Below are positions 39,363 to 46,247 of a stretch of DNA of 64,000 bases, piece after piece (position 1 is the stretch's first letter; every line of letters begins with the position of its first letter). A program made the position numbers and the translations under genes. Source of the stretch: Streptomyces sp. MJM8645 (GTDB lineage: Bacteria; Actinomycetota; Actinomycetes; Streptomycetales; Streptomycetaceae). The notes beneath the pieces were generated by a model. It ran no database searches. It saw nothing but the letters and a program-made list of their open reading frames with translations, and was not told where the DNA came from. The stretch is taken from the NCBI RefSeq assembly GCF_001625365.1, contig NZ_LJJF01000001.1, positions 1,922,001-1,986,000 on the forward strand, read 5' to 3'.

Positions 39363-40271
39363 CTACTCTAGCTCCCCTTCGGAGCCGGCTCCCTCCGGCT
39401 CGGAGCCTCCCGAGCTCAGCCCGGCGAGTCGCGCCCCGGCGGCCTCGCGGACCTCCGCCTCCTCCATCGGATCGTCCCGCAGGTGGGCGAGGCGTTCCCG
39501 GACGTGGGGGCGGTCGGGGGCGTGCGCGACGGCCGGCAGGCGGGCGCCGGCCTCGCAGTCCCAGAGGCACTCGGTGTACACCTCGGCCAGCCCGACGGGG
39601 GCGACGGCGGCCAGTGCCTCCAGGTAGGCGGGGCGCTCGGAGGAGTGCGGCGTCCACAGCCAGAAGCGGCGCAGCAGCGACGCGGCCCCGGCGGCTTCGG
39701 GGCCGAACCGGGCCAGGCCCCGGGCGGTGTGCATCGGGCCACACCACTCCTGGGACGCCCACTGCCGCTCCAGCTCTCCCGTCAGCATGTTCAGACCGGG
39801 ATCGCTCTCGCCGCCGTGCTCCGACAGCAGGGCGCGCGGGCTCGCACTGTCCTGCTCGGGGACGGGGTCCATCGAGCCGCGGGGGCCACGCCGCTGGCGT
39901 ACGTCCTGCCCAGCCACCCGGTGCTCGCCCTCTCGGACGTGGGTACGGAGTGCTTCCCGGGCCTCGGCGGAGTCGGCGAGTGCGAGCAGCTCCAGGACTC
40001 CGGTGGCCCGCAGGCAGGTGTCCTCGTCCCCGGTCAGCAGGTCGACGATCGGTCCGACCGGCAGTTCCAGGTCCCGGACGAGCCGCGCCAGGTAGAGGTG
40101 CCGGTCGTCCACCTGTCGGTTCCAGCGCCAGTCCCAGCGGATGCACCCGTAGACCAGGTCGGCGGCTGCCGCCGGGTCCTCCGCCGCCATCTGCGCGCCC
40201 AGGCCCCGGCCGCGCTGCAACAGCCCGGGCAGGGTGCCTGCCGGGGCGTACTCGTATCTCCGCTGTGCCAC
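39363..40271 (-). CDS. HEAT-like repeat protein, unknown function
   Basis: A 302-residue protein beginning MAQRRYEYAPAGTLPGLLQRGRG. It has repeated helical units such as ADLVYGCIRWDWRWNRQVDD and RLVRDLELPVGPIVDLL, followed by CLRATGVLELLALADS and PAYLEALAAVAPVGLAEVYTE, suggesting HEAT/PBS-lyase-type repeats. There is no catalytic motif. The C-terminal 25 residues are acidic and Gly/Ser-rich. GTG 40271 has only a weak ribosome site. Same strand as dnaE; I recall similar genes beside streptomycete dnaE but know no function. Confidence 0.7.
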   Translation of the reverse strand: MAQRRYEYAPAGTLPGLLQRGRGLGAQMAAEDPAAAADLVYGCIRWDWRWNRQVDDRHLYLARLVRDLELPVGPIVDLLTGDEDTCLRATGVLELLALADSAEAREALRTHVREGEHRVAGQDVRQRRGPRGSMDPVPEQDSASPRALLSEHGGESDPGLNMLTGELERQWASQEWCGPMHTARGLARFGPEAAGAASLLRRFWLWTPHSSERPAYLEALAAVAPVGLAEVYTECLWDCEAGARLPAVAHAPDRPHVRERLAHLRDDPMEEAEVREAAGARLAGLSSGGSEPEGAGSEGELE

Positions 40272-40333
40272 GTGCCCAATCGTCCCTTAGCCCCCGACGG
40301 CTGGGCGGCGGGGGCTGGGGGTGGGGCTGGGGG

Positions 40334-40447
40334 TTAGGTGTCCTCGTCGGGCGGGGTCACCTTGAGAGCCGTGATGACACCGAGGACGACCGTGGCGATC
40401 GCCAGAGCGAGGAGGACCGCGAAAGCGGTGGCGATCAGGAAACGCAC
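40334..40447 (-). CDS. 37-residue single-pass membrane protein
   Basis: Product MRFLIATAFAVLLALAIATV..., one hydrophobic helix followed by the polar tail TPPDEDT. GTG 40447 lies inside the end of the 88-residue gene (13-bp overlap), which suggests coupling. Too short for family assignment. It is the last gene of the three-gene minus-strand unit headed by the ATP-binding protein. Confidence 0.5.
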   Translation of the reverse strand: MRFLIATAFAVLLALAIATVVLGVITALKVTPPDEDT

Positions 40448-40701
40448 GAGTCGTCGCCTCGCTCGGCGGCGAGGAGGAGGGAGAGGAGGTTGAGGAGGGT
40501 GGAGGCGGGGGCGGCGTTGAAGCGGACGAGGATGCGGCCGTCGATGGTCTTGTCGGTGGTCGCGGAGGGCCAGATCAGGCCGAACCTCCGGCCACGCTCC
40601 TGGACTTCGGCGAGGAGCGTGTGGATGTGGTCGTCGGTGTAGTGCCGGATCCGGGGGTCGGTCGGCAGCATGGGGCGACGACGCGGGAGCGGGAAGGACA
40701 T
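40435..40701 (-). CDS. small hypothetical protein of the anti-sigma-like locus
   Basis: An 88-residue protein containing DPRIRHYTDDHIHTLLAEVQ and TIDGRILVRFNAAPASTLLNLL. I do not recognise the family, but the start codon overlaps the stop of the ATP-binding gene (TGATG), so the two are translationally coupled and probably act together. The amphipathic helix DDHIHTLLAEVQERGRRFGL could be a protein-binding element. Confidence 0.65.
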   Translation of the reverse strand: MSFPLPRRRPMLPTDPRIRHYTDDHIHTLLAEVQERGRRFGLIWPSATTDKTIDGRILVRFNAAPASTLLNLLSLLLAAERGDDSCVS

Positions 40702-41060
40702 CAGGCGGCGTCCAGCTCGAACCAGACCATTTTGCCGCGTTCCTGGGGGTCCACGCCCCAGCGGTGGGTGAGGCCTTCGATGAGCTGGAGGCCCCGGCCG
40801 GACTGCGCGAGGGGCGCCGGCGCTTGCTTCTTGGGGAGGTCCGGGCTCTCGTCACTGACGGACACCCGGAGGGTGGGGCCGACGGCGAGGATGAGGACGA
40901 GCGGCGCGGGGGTGCCGCCGTGCCGCCAGGCGTTCACGAGCAGTTCCACGAGCGCGAGTTCGGCATCGTCGGTGACCGAGGGCAGGTACCCGCAACGACC
41001 CATCGCGTCCCGGAGGGACTGGCGGGCGATGGCGAGGGAGGGCGTGTTGAGGTGGCGCAT
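40701..41060 (-). CDS. AbaA/RsbW-like ATP-binding protein
   Basis: A 119-residue GHKL ATPase of the anti-sigma/serine kinase type. The N box is ELALVELLVNAWRHGG (Asn43), G1 is VSDESPDLP (Asp70) and G2 is SGRGLQLI. I place the start at ATG 41060, with GGGAG 8 bases upstream, rather than extending to 41171. Proteins of this kind sit beside XRE/DUF5753 regulators and DUF397 proteins in the many abaA/Scr-type loci of streptomycetes, as here, and are thought to modulate development or antibiotic production. Confidence 0.85.
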   Translation of the reverse strand: MRHLNTPSLAIARQSLRDAMGRCGYLPSVTDDAELALVELLVNAWRHGGTPAPLVLILAVGPTLRVSVSDESPDLPKKQAPAPLAQSGRGLQLIEGLTHRWGVDPQERGKMVWFELDAA

Positions 41061-41291
41061 GGGGAGTTCTCCCGAGGCGTGATGGTGAGGGAAGAACCGG
41101 CGGGCATGCCGCCGAAAGCCCAACGAGAGGGCTTTATTGACGATCCGTCGGATCGCCATGACACCGAACATAGCGCAGATGAGTATCCAAATTTCTACGC
41201 TCTCGGGAAGTTCCCCCTATGGTGGTAACTGGTGGACCGGCGCTCGACGAGCGCGGCAGACTTGGCCACACTGCACGCCAGGAAGGAAGCC

Positions 41292-42155
41292 ATGCCGCCA
41301 CGCTCGAACCCAACGCTCCGTCAACGCCGACTCGGAAGCGAGCTGCGGAGAATGCGCGAGCAAGCCGGGTTTGGCGGCTCACAACTCGGCCGCGTCGTCG
41401 GTATGAGCCCCGCCCAAGTGACGCAGATGGAGTCAGGCCGGATCGGCATCAGCGTCGAACGTCTTCACACCATCGCCGCCGCATGTAACTGCGCAAACCG
41501 GCCCCTGGTCGATGCGCTCGCCGCCATAATCGCGGAGAGGGGAAAGGGCTGGTGGGAGGAGTACGGCGAGGTCCTCACGTCGGACTTCCTTGAGGTAGCC
41601 GAGATCGAGGGGTACGCCGAGAAGCTCTCCATGTGCACGACCACCTACATCCCGGGGCTACTCCAGACCGCCACCTACGCCTCCGCTGTGTTCAAGCGGA
41701 TCTATCCACCACTGCCTCGCAAGGATGTCGACATCCGAACAGCGTTCCGCGTCCAGAGGCAGCAGGTCGTCCGATCCGGCCGAACGCCGTTCCGAGCGTT
41801 CATCCACGAGGCTGCACTGCGGATGCAGTTCGGCGGGCCGAAGGTTCTTGTGGACCAGCTTGAAGCTCTGCTCGAAGACTCCCAGCAGCCCGGAATCTCC
41901 GTTCGCGTAGTTCCCTTCGCGGTCGACACCTTTCCCGGGGCCGGTGAGAACCTCACATTCGCAGAAGGGTCGGTCCCCGAGCTCGACACCATTCAGCTGG
42001 ACGTCTCCCAAGGAGCCCTGTTCTTCGACTCTCCTGCGGACCTTGCCCGCTACCGGGCGATCTTCGCCCGCCTGGCCTCCACAGCTCTCCCCGAAGATGG
42101 GTCTCGAAGCTTCATCCGATCCATCAAGAAGGAACTGGAACAAACTTATGCCTGA
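41292..42155 (+). CDS. XRE family regulator with DUF5753 domain (Scr1-like)
   Basis: A 287-residue regulator: HTH_31-type DNA-binding domain at ~15-70 (LGSELRRMREQAGFGGSQLGR, MSPAQVTQMESGRIG) and a C-terminal DUF5753 domain (IPGLLQTATYASAVF, FIHEAALRMQFGG, ISVRVVPFAVDTFPG, TIQLDVSQGALFF). ATG 41292 follows AGGAAGGAAG. The DUF397 gene overlaps its 3' end by 8 bp. In the family, Scr1 is a repressor whose activity is modulated by the paired Scr2/DUF397 protein and the ATPase. Divergent from the ATP-binding gene, so the shared 231-bp region probably holds its operator. Confidence 0.93.
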   Translation: MPPRSNPTLRQRRLGSELRRMREQAGFGGSQLGRVVGMSPAQVTQMESGRIGISVERLHTIAAACNCANRPLVDALAAIIAERGKGWWEEYGEVLTSDFLEVAEIEGYAEKLSMCTTTYIPGLLQTATYASAVFKRIYPPLPRKDVDIRTAFRVQRQQVVRSGRTPFRAFIHEAALRMQFGGPKVLVDQLEALLEDSQQPGISVRVVPFAVDTFPGAGENLTFAEGSVPELDTIQLDVSQGALFFDSPADLARYRAIFARLASTALPEDGSRSFIRSIKKELEQTYA

Positions 42156-42339
42156 GTCGACATGGCAAAAATCCAGCTTCAGCGCCTCAAGCAATGAGTG
42201 CGTCGAAGTCCGAACGGTCGACGGGCTGGTCGAACTCCGCGAGTCCGACCAGGGCCACCTCACCATCCCCACCACCCCCACCAACTTCGCCGCCTTCCTC
42301 CAGGCCGCCAAAGCCGGCGAGTTCGACCACCACGCCTAG
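42148..42339 (+). CDS. DUF397 protein (Scr2-like), intact copy with its XRE partner
   Basis: A 63-residue protein: STWQKSSFSASSNECVEVR, then DGLVELRESDQGHLT, ending FAAFLQAAKAGEFDHHA. This is the DUF397 fold that works with the upstream XRE regulator. ATG 42148 overlaps the XRE stop by 8 bp. Its stop codon TAG is part of a CTAG tetranucleotide directly abutting an IS701-type terminal repeat (42340), so a mobile element inserted exactly at the stop without damaging the protein. Confidence 0.93.
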   Translation: MPESTWQKSSFSASSNECVEVRTVDGLVELRESDQGHLTIPTTPTNFAAFLQAAKAGEFDHHA

Positions 42340-42429
42340 TACTGCAACCGCATCTGCGTGACGGATGTGGTGTTGGGCTCGTTGGTATCTCTGTGTGCTG
42401 ATGAGCTGATGGTCGAGCAGGTCGAGTCG
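42340..42429 (+). mobile_element. IS701-type left end remnant
   Basis: Starts with the 17-bp terminal repeat TACTGCAACCGCATCTG next to CTAG (42336-42339). The following 73 bases align with the reverse complement of 43603-43675, with conserved blocks CGTTGGTAT and GAGCAGGTCGAGTC. In frame it encodes ADELMVEQVES, the opening of an IS701-type transposase, then falls into a stop. Homology ends near 42429; the rest of this copy is gone. Its outer end faces the DUF397 gene. Confidence 0.75.
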
Positions 42430-42861
42430 CCCCTCGGGTAGGACGATTTGCAACTCGGGGCTCGGCGCCCCGCAGTGCGGCGGGACGCCGAGCGGGTCCT
42501 ATCGAATCTCCCTACCCAGAGCTGGAGTCGGTGGCCTATTCGCGGCCGCTTCGAGACGGCCTCGGGGTGCCGACAGTGGCACCGCCATCGCCGGCTCCGA
42601 GCGACGGGTCGCCGCAGCTGACCGTGATGGACTGCACCGATCTCCAAATCGCCAGGCAACTGCGCATCAACGCAAGTAGGGTGGAGCAGCGCCTGACACG
42701 CGTGTACCGGAACTCGACGTCAAACGCCGAAGAGACCTTCCCATGGGCCTGCGCAACGACGGAACCACGACCGGGCGGACAGGCCCCGGAGGCCTCTGAC
42801 ACGGAGCACTCCCAGCCGTCCTCGCCCCCACGGAACCGACTGCCCCTGCCTAAGGATTCAT
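42430..42861. other. non-coding debris between IS end and YceI gene
   Basis: 432 bp with no intact gene. It includes an inverted repeat (GCTCGGCG at 42460-42467 and CGCCGAGC at 42486-42493, with inner pairing) and the LuxR-type relic listed separately. The last 100 bases presumably contain the YceI promoter. Confidence 0.5.
42616..42713 (+). pseudogene. LuxR-type helix-turn-helix relic
   Basis: About 33 codons read TDLQIARQLRINASRVEQ followed by RLTRVYRN, resembling the recognition helices of LuxR-type regulators (TNxEIAxxLFxSxxTVExHLxxVYRKL). No upstream effector domain or proper C-terminus is present and the surrounding frame is not coding-like. Likely the remains of a regulator destroyed by the mobile elements here. 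Confidence 0.4.
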
Positions 42862-43410
42862 GTGCCGCACACCTCGGACGACCGACCGACCACCCTTGCA
42901 GTCGGCACCTACACCATCGACGCCGGACGCAGCACGATCGCCTTCACCACGCGCCACTTCTTCGGCCTGGGCGCCGTGCGCGGAACGTTCGGCCTTACCT
43001 CGGGGCAGGTGCACGTCGCCGCCGAGCCCACGCAGTCGTCGGCCACGGCTGTCATCGATGCCGACAGCTTCTCGACCGACAGCGGTACCCGCGACAGGGT
43101 CGTGCGCTCACCCAAGTACCTGGGCACAGCCGCACACCCCCACATAGCCTTCGCCTCGAACGCCGTCCAGTCCACGGACACCGGGTACGTCCTGCGCGGA
43201 GAGCTGACCGTCAAAGCCACCACGCGGCCCATCGAACTTACCGTCGAGCAGCCGGAATTCACAGCCGATGGAATCCGGTTCCGCGCCACCACCAGAATCG
43301 ACAGGTACGCATTCGGTATCACCGTCGACAAAGGCATGACCGCCCGTCACCTCACCCTTTCCCTCGACATTCTCGCCGTACCCGCCGTAGGCGGCATCCC
43401 CGGCGACTAG
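42862..43410 (+). CDS. YceI-family protein
   Basis: A 182-residue YceI (polyisoprenoid-binding, lipocalin-like) protein without a signal peptide. It opens VGTYTIDAGRSTIAFTTRHFFGLG and continues with VRGTF, DADSFSTDSGTRDRVVRSPKYL and LRGELTVKATTRPIELTVE, all in family order. GTG 42862. Its TAG stop is embedded in CTAG at the outer end of a 282-bp IS701-type element, mirroring the DUF397 gene upstream. The gene is therefore enclosed between two IS701-type ends and may have been mobilised as cargo. Confidence 0.9.
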   Translation: MPHTSDDRPTTLAVGTYTIDAGRSTIAFTTRHFFGLGAVRGTFGLTSGQVHVAAEPTQSSATAVIDADSFSTDSGTRDRVVRSPKYLGTAAHPHIAFASNAVQSTDTGYVLRGELTVKATTRPIELTVEQPEFTADGIRFRATTRIDRYAFGITVDKGMTARHLTLSLDILAVPAVGGIPGD

Positions 43411-43692
43411 TACTGCAACCGCATCTGGGGGTTGTGGCCTCGGCGTTTGCCGTGGGAGCGGCGGGCTCGGGCCTGGCTGCGTCGGCGGAAGCGTGACCAG
43501 CGCAGATGGTGCTCGTTGGTGTGGTGGCGGGGTGTGACGATGAGGTGGCCTGCCGAAACGGTGCGCGAAGCGGGCATGGAAGCCCACTATCACCTCGGAC
43601 CACGACTCGACCTGCTCAACCGTCAGCTCGTCAGCACACAGTCATACCAACGACGCCGAACGCCAGCGGTAACGACAGATGCGGTTGCAGTA
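43411..43692 (-). mobile_element. 282-bp internally deleted IS701-type element (MITE-like)
   Basis: Perfect 17-bp terminal inverted repeats (TACTGCAACCGCATCTG at 43411-43427, complement at 43676-43692), flanked on both sides by CTAG (43407-43410, 43693-43696), the 4-bp duplication expected for IS701-family insertions. On the minus strand it retains the transposase N-terminus (ADELTVEQVESWSEVIVG, FHARFAHRF) joined, with a frame change near 43560, to the C-terminus (RHHTNEHHLRWSRFRRRSQA ... QMRLQY). The middle, including the catalytic core, is missing. The transposase stop TAG is supplied by the CTAG target. Confidence 0.82.
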
Positions 43693-43705
43693 CTAGACAC
43701 ACCAC

Positions 43706-43740
43706 GGCGCAGGAAGTCTGCCAGCCCGACTTCCTGCGCC
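43706..43740. repeat. dispersed hairpin, copy A
   Basis: Arms GGCGCAGGAAGTC / GACTTCCTGCGCC with a 9-base loop. The same hairpin occurs at 47064-47098 and 52084-52118. Copies A and B share about 50 bp of flanking sequence and both stand directly upstream of a DUF397 coding sequence. Confidence 0.85.
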
Positions 43741-43761
43741 AAACAACCAACGGGGCCCCAA

Positions 43762-43953
43762 ATGACCAACACCAACTGGCAGAAGTCCACCTACAGCGGC
43801 GCGACCAACGAGTGCGTGGAGATCCGCACCGCCGACGGCCTCGTCGAACTCCGCGAGTCCGACCAAGGCCACCTCACCCTCCACCCCACCCCCGCCCACT
43901 TCGCCGCCTTCCTCCAGGCCGCCAAGGCCGGCGAGTTCGACCATCACGCCTAG
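43762..43953 (+). CDS. DUF397 protein, second copy without an XRE partner
   Basis: A 63-residue DUF397 protein (NWQKSTYSGATNECVEIR, DGLVELRESDQGHLT, FAAFLQAAKAGEFDHHA), closely similar to the copy at 42148. It has no adjacent regulator: upstream are the dispersed hairpin and the IS701-type element. ATG 43762 lacks a clear ribosome site. Its TAG stop directly abuts an IS630-type end (43951-44063). It may be a duplicated orphan, or the regulator was lost to the insertions. Confidence 0.85.
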   Translation: MTNTNWQKSTYSGATNECVEIRTADGLVELRESDQGHLTLHPTPAHFAAFLQAAKAGEFDHHA

Positions 43954-44063
43954 TGCAGCGCCGCGTTGATCCTTCGGGGGTTCATGCGGCTTTGAGTGGG
44001 CTGCCGTCGTAGGTCCAGCGGCAGGGCTTGGCGTCGTGTTCGTCGTAGGCCAAGACGAAGGTG
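43951..44063 (-). mobile_element. IS630-type transposase 3' end, short copy
   Basis: A 113-bp segment nearly identical to 45421-45533 (first 70 bases identical). On the minus strand it encodes only the last ~27 residues of an IS630-type DDE transposase, AYDEHDAKPCRWTYDGSPLK, then a stop at 43982. The element end begins at the DUF397 stop codon. Together with the copy at 45421 it forms a direct repeat around the secreted hydrolase gene. Confidence 0.8.
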
Positions 44064-44214
44064 ACGCTCGACGATGCCGGCGAAGGGAACCCCGCGCCGC
44101 ACGACATAATCCCGGCGGATTACTCCGGTACCTCGCGGGGGCTACGAACGACACCAGAATGTCTACATCCATGGGCTGATTCGATACGGAGCTGCGGAAC
44201 CTAGCGTCGATCCC

Positions 44215-45423
44215 ATGAAACGCAATCGCCGTATCAGCGCTGTCGCGGTGTTGGCGCTCGCCGCCCTCGTCACCGGAACCGGCGCCGGGTTCGCCGCCAC
44301 GACCACACCGTCGGCCACACCGGTGGCCACGCACGCGTTAGACACCGCACCGGCCACGGCCACCGCGCCCACGCGGTCCTTCCAAGGCACGCTCCCCGCG
44401 CCGACCGGCCCCTACGCCGCCGGCGAGGACGTCATCCACCTCACCGACGCGAGCCGTCCCGACCCGTGGGTGCCGTCATCCGGCCCCCGCCAACTGACCG
44501 TCACGATGGTCTACCCGGCCGTCCCCGGGACCGGGACTCCGGCCCCTTACATGACCCTCGCCGAGGCAGCCGGAGTCATCCAGCAGCGGAAGTTGCCGGC
44601 GAGCTACGGCGTCACCGCACAGAACCTTTCCGGCGTCACCACTCACGCCTTCGACGGCGCGCGGCCGCAGCGCGGCAAGCATCCGCTGGTGGTCCTCTCA
44701 CCCGCGTACGAGGACCCGCGCATGACGCTCACCTCGCTCGCGACCGACCTGGCCAGTCACGGCTACGTCGTCGCGCTCGTCGGCCACACCTACGAGGACA
44801 GCGGCGAGACGCTGGCGAACGGCCAGACGCCGCCGTGCGCGATCTGCGATGACCCGACGCGGCTCGACTTCGACTCCGTCGCCGCCAGCCGCGCGCTGGA
44901 CGTGTCCTTCGTGATCGACCGGTTGACGCACGGCAATACCGCGTGGCGCCTGGCACACCTCATCGACAAGCACGAGATCGGCATGGCCGGGCACTCCCTC
45001 GGCGGAGCGGCGGCCGCCGCCACGATGATCGCCGACCCGCGAGTACGGGCCGGAGTGAACATGGACGGCGCCTTCCACCCGGCCCCGATGCCCGGCCAGA
45101 TCAACCGGCCGCTCCTCATGCTGGGTGCGGCCGACAACCACCCGGTCGGCGGCCACGACACCTCGTGGGGGCAGACCTGGGCCGCCCTCGGCGGCTACAA
45201 GAAGTGGCTGACGGTCGCCGGAGCCGACCACTTCAGCTTCGCCGACCTGGACCTGCTCCTGGAGCAGGCCGGGTTCCCGACGCCGCCCCTCTCCCCGGAA
45301 CGCGGGGTGGCGATCACCCGCGAGTACGTGGCAGCGTTCTTCGACCAGACGCTGAAGGGGATCGACAGTCCGCTGCTGGACGGCCCCTCGCCGAACAATC
45401 CGGAAGTGCTCTTCCAGTCCTAG
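44215..45423 (+). CDS. secreted alpha/beta hydrolase (PAF-acetylhydrolase-like)
   Basis: A 402-residue exported hydrolase. A signal peptide (MKRNRRISAVAVLALAALVT..., cleavage near residue 28) is followed by an Ala/Thr/Pro linker and an alpha/beta-hydrolase domain: LVVLSPAYEDPR, the nucleophile elbow GHSLGG (Ser261), Asp284 in VNMDGAF and His339 in AGADHFSF. The arrangement resembles platelet-activating-factor acetylhydrolase or chlorophyllase/dienelactone-type lipases. Its TAG stop abuts an IS630-type end, and a second IS630-type end lies upstream, so the gene is bracketed by direct repeats. Substrate unknown. Confidence 0.9.
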   Translation: MKRNRRISAVAVLALAALVTGTGAGFAATTTPSATPVATHALDTAPATATAPTRSFQGTLPAPTGPYAAGEDVIHLTDASRPDPWVPSSGPRQLTVTMVYPAVPGTGTPAPYMTLAEAAGVIQQRKLPASYGVTAQNLSGVTTHAFDGARPQRGKHPLVVLSPAYEDPRMTLTSLATDLASHGYVVALVGHTYEDSGETLANGQTPPCAICDDPTRLDFDSVAASRALDVSFVIDRLTHGNTAWRLAHLIDKHEIGMAGHSLGGAAAAATMIADPRVRAGVNMDGAFHPAPMPGQINRPLLMLGAADNHPVGGHDTSWGQTWAALGGYKKWLTVAGADHFSFADLDLLLEQAGFPTPPLSPERGVAITREYVAAFFDQTLKGIDSPLLDGPSPNNPEVLFQS

Positions 45424-45667
45424 TGCAGCGCCGCGTTGATCCTTCGGGGGTTCATGCGGCTTTGAGTGGGCTGCCGTCGTAGGTCCGGCAGTAGGGCTTG
45501 GCGTCGTGTTCGTCGCAGGACAGGACGAAGGTGTCGATGGCCGCGGCCAGTTCGTCGCGGGAGGCGAACTGGCCGCGGCGTCGTAAACGTCGGGTCAGGG
45601 TGGAGAAGAACAGCTCGACTTGGTCGAGCCGGCCGGCCTGTTCGGGCGTGTGGTGGATGTTGAAGCG
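45421..45667 (-). mobile_element. IS630-type transposase 3' fragment, longer copy
   Basis: On the minus strand, 45452-45667 encodes the last ~71 residues of an IS630-type transposase: FNIHHTPEQAGRLDQVELFF, STLTRRLRRRGQFASRDELA and SPLKAA at the stop. HTPEQAGRLDQVE corresponds to the HTPKHASWLNQVE block containing the third catalytic acidic residue of the DDE domain. Upstream of 45667 the frame is unrelated, so the rest is lost. The terminal 31 bases after the stop run to the hydrolase stop codon. Confidence 0.85.
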
Positions 45668-45747
45668 GGGACGGGACCTGTGCTCTCCGGCTGGGGCGGC
45701 TGGTGCTGCCGCGAGACTCCGCCGAACCGGCCCATGGGACTGGCCCG

Positions 45748-46155
45748 TTACTCGCGCGGTGACGCCTGCTGGCTGTCGTAGTGCTCCTGGGCGGCGAGCA
45801 GCTCGCCTCCGTGCCGGCCGAACCACTGGATCAGTTCGGTCAGCGGCCCGGCCAGGCTGACACCGAGTTCCGTCAGGCTGTAGGTGACCTGGGGCGGGTT
45901 GGTGGGCGCGACCTGGCGGTCGACGAGCCCGGCCCGGGCCAGTGCCTTGAGGTTCTGCGACAGCATCTTCTGGCTGATGCCACCGACTCGTTGGTGCAGC
46001 TGCGCGAAGCGGTGCGGGCCGGCGATGAGGGCCGAGATGATCAGTATCGCCCAGCGACTTGTCGTCTGGTCCATGATCGGCCTGAGCACGCACTTGTTGT
46101 CGAAGGTGTCGTGGGCCAGGAGCCGGGCGGCTGTCGCGACCTGCTGAGTTTCCAT
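45748..46155 (-). CDS. HxlR family transcriptional regulator
   Basis: A 135-residue winged-helix regulator: PIMDQTTSRWAILIISAL, FAQLHQRVGGISQKMLSQNL, KALARAGLVDRQV and YSLTELGVSLAGPL follow the HxlR pattern. It usually binds an inverted repeat in the divergent promoter and responds to reactive electrophiles or redox change. It is divergent from the SDR gene, and a perfect 12-bp palindrome lies between them. ATG 46155; GTG 46158 also possible. Confidence 0.92.
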   Translation of the reverse strand: METQQVATAARLLAHDTFDNKCVLRPIMDQTTSRWAILIISALIAGPHRFAQLHQRVGGISQKMLSQNLKALARAGLVDRQVAPTNPPQVTYSLTELGVSLAGPLTELIQWFGRHGGELLAAQEHYDSQQASPRE

Positions 46156-46175
46156 CACAGCAGGAGCTTACAAAA

Positions 46176-46187
46176 AAGTAGGTACTT
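46176..46187. promoter_or_regulatory. HxlR operator palindrome
   Basis: AAGTAGGTACTT has perfect AAGTA/TACTT half-sites, 21 bp upstream of the HxlR start and 61 bp upstream of the SDR gene. A-T-rich inverted repeats of this kind with GTAC-like centres are typical HxlR sites. Confidence 0.65.
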
Positions 46188-46247
46188 CCCAGCAGTAACT
46201 GGCTTTCCTACGGTGACCTCGTAAGCACCAACGTTCGAGGAGCCACT

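Noticed and set aside
35762-40642. 1626-codon plus-strand frame antisense to dnaE
   Set aside because: It covers dnaE, whose motifs are unambiguous; the antisense product is low-complexity Val/Arg/Asp/His with no recognisable domain.
44064-44178. Minus-strand frame starting MDVDILVSFVAPAR upstream of the secreted hydrolase
   Set aside because: It could be the start of a gene truncated by the IS630-type insertion, but it runs straight into the element and nothing identifies it.
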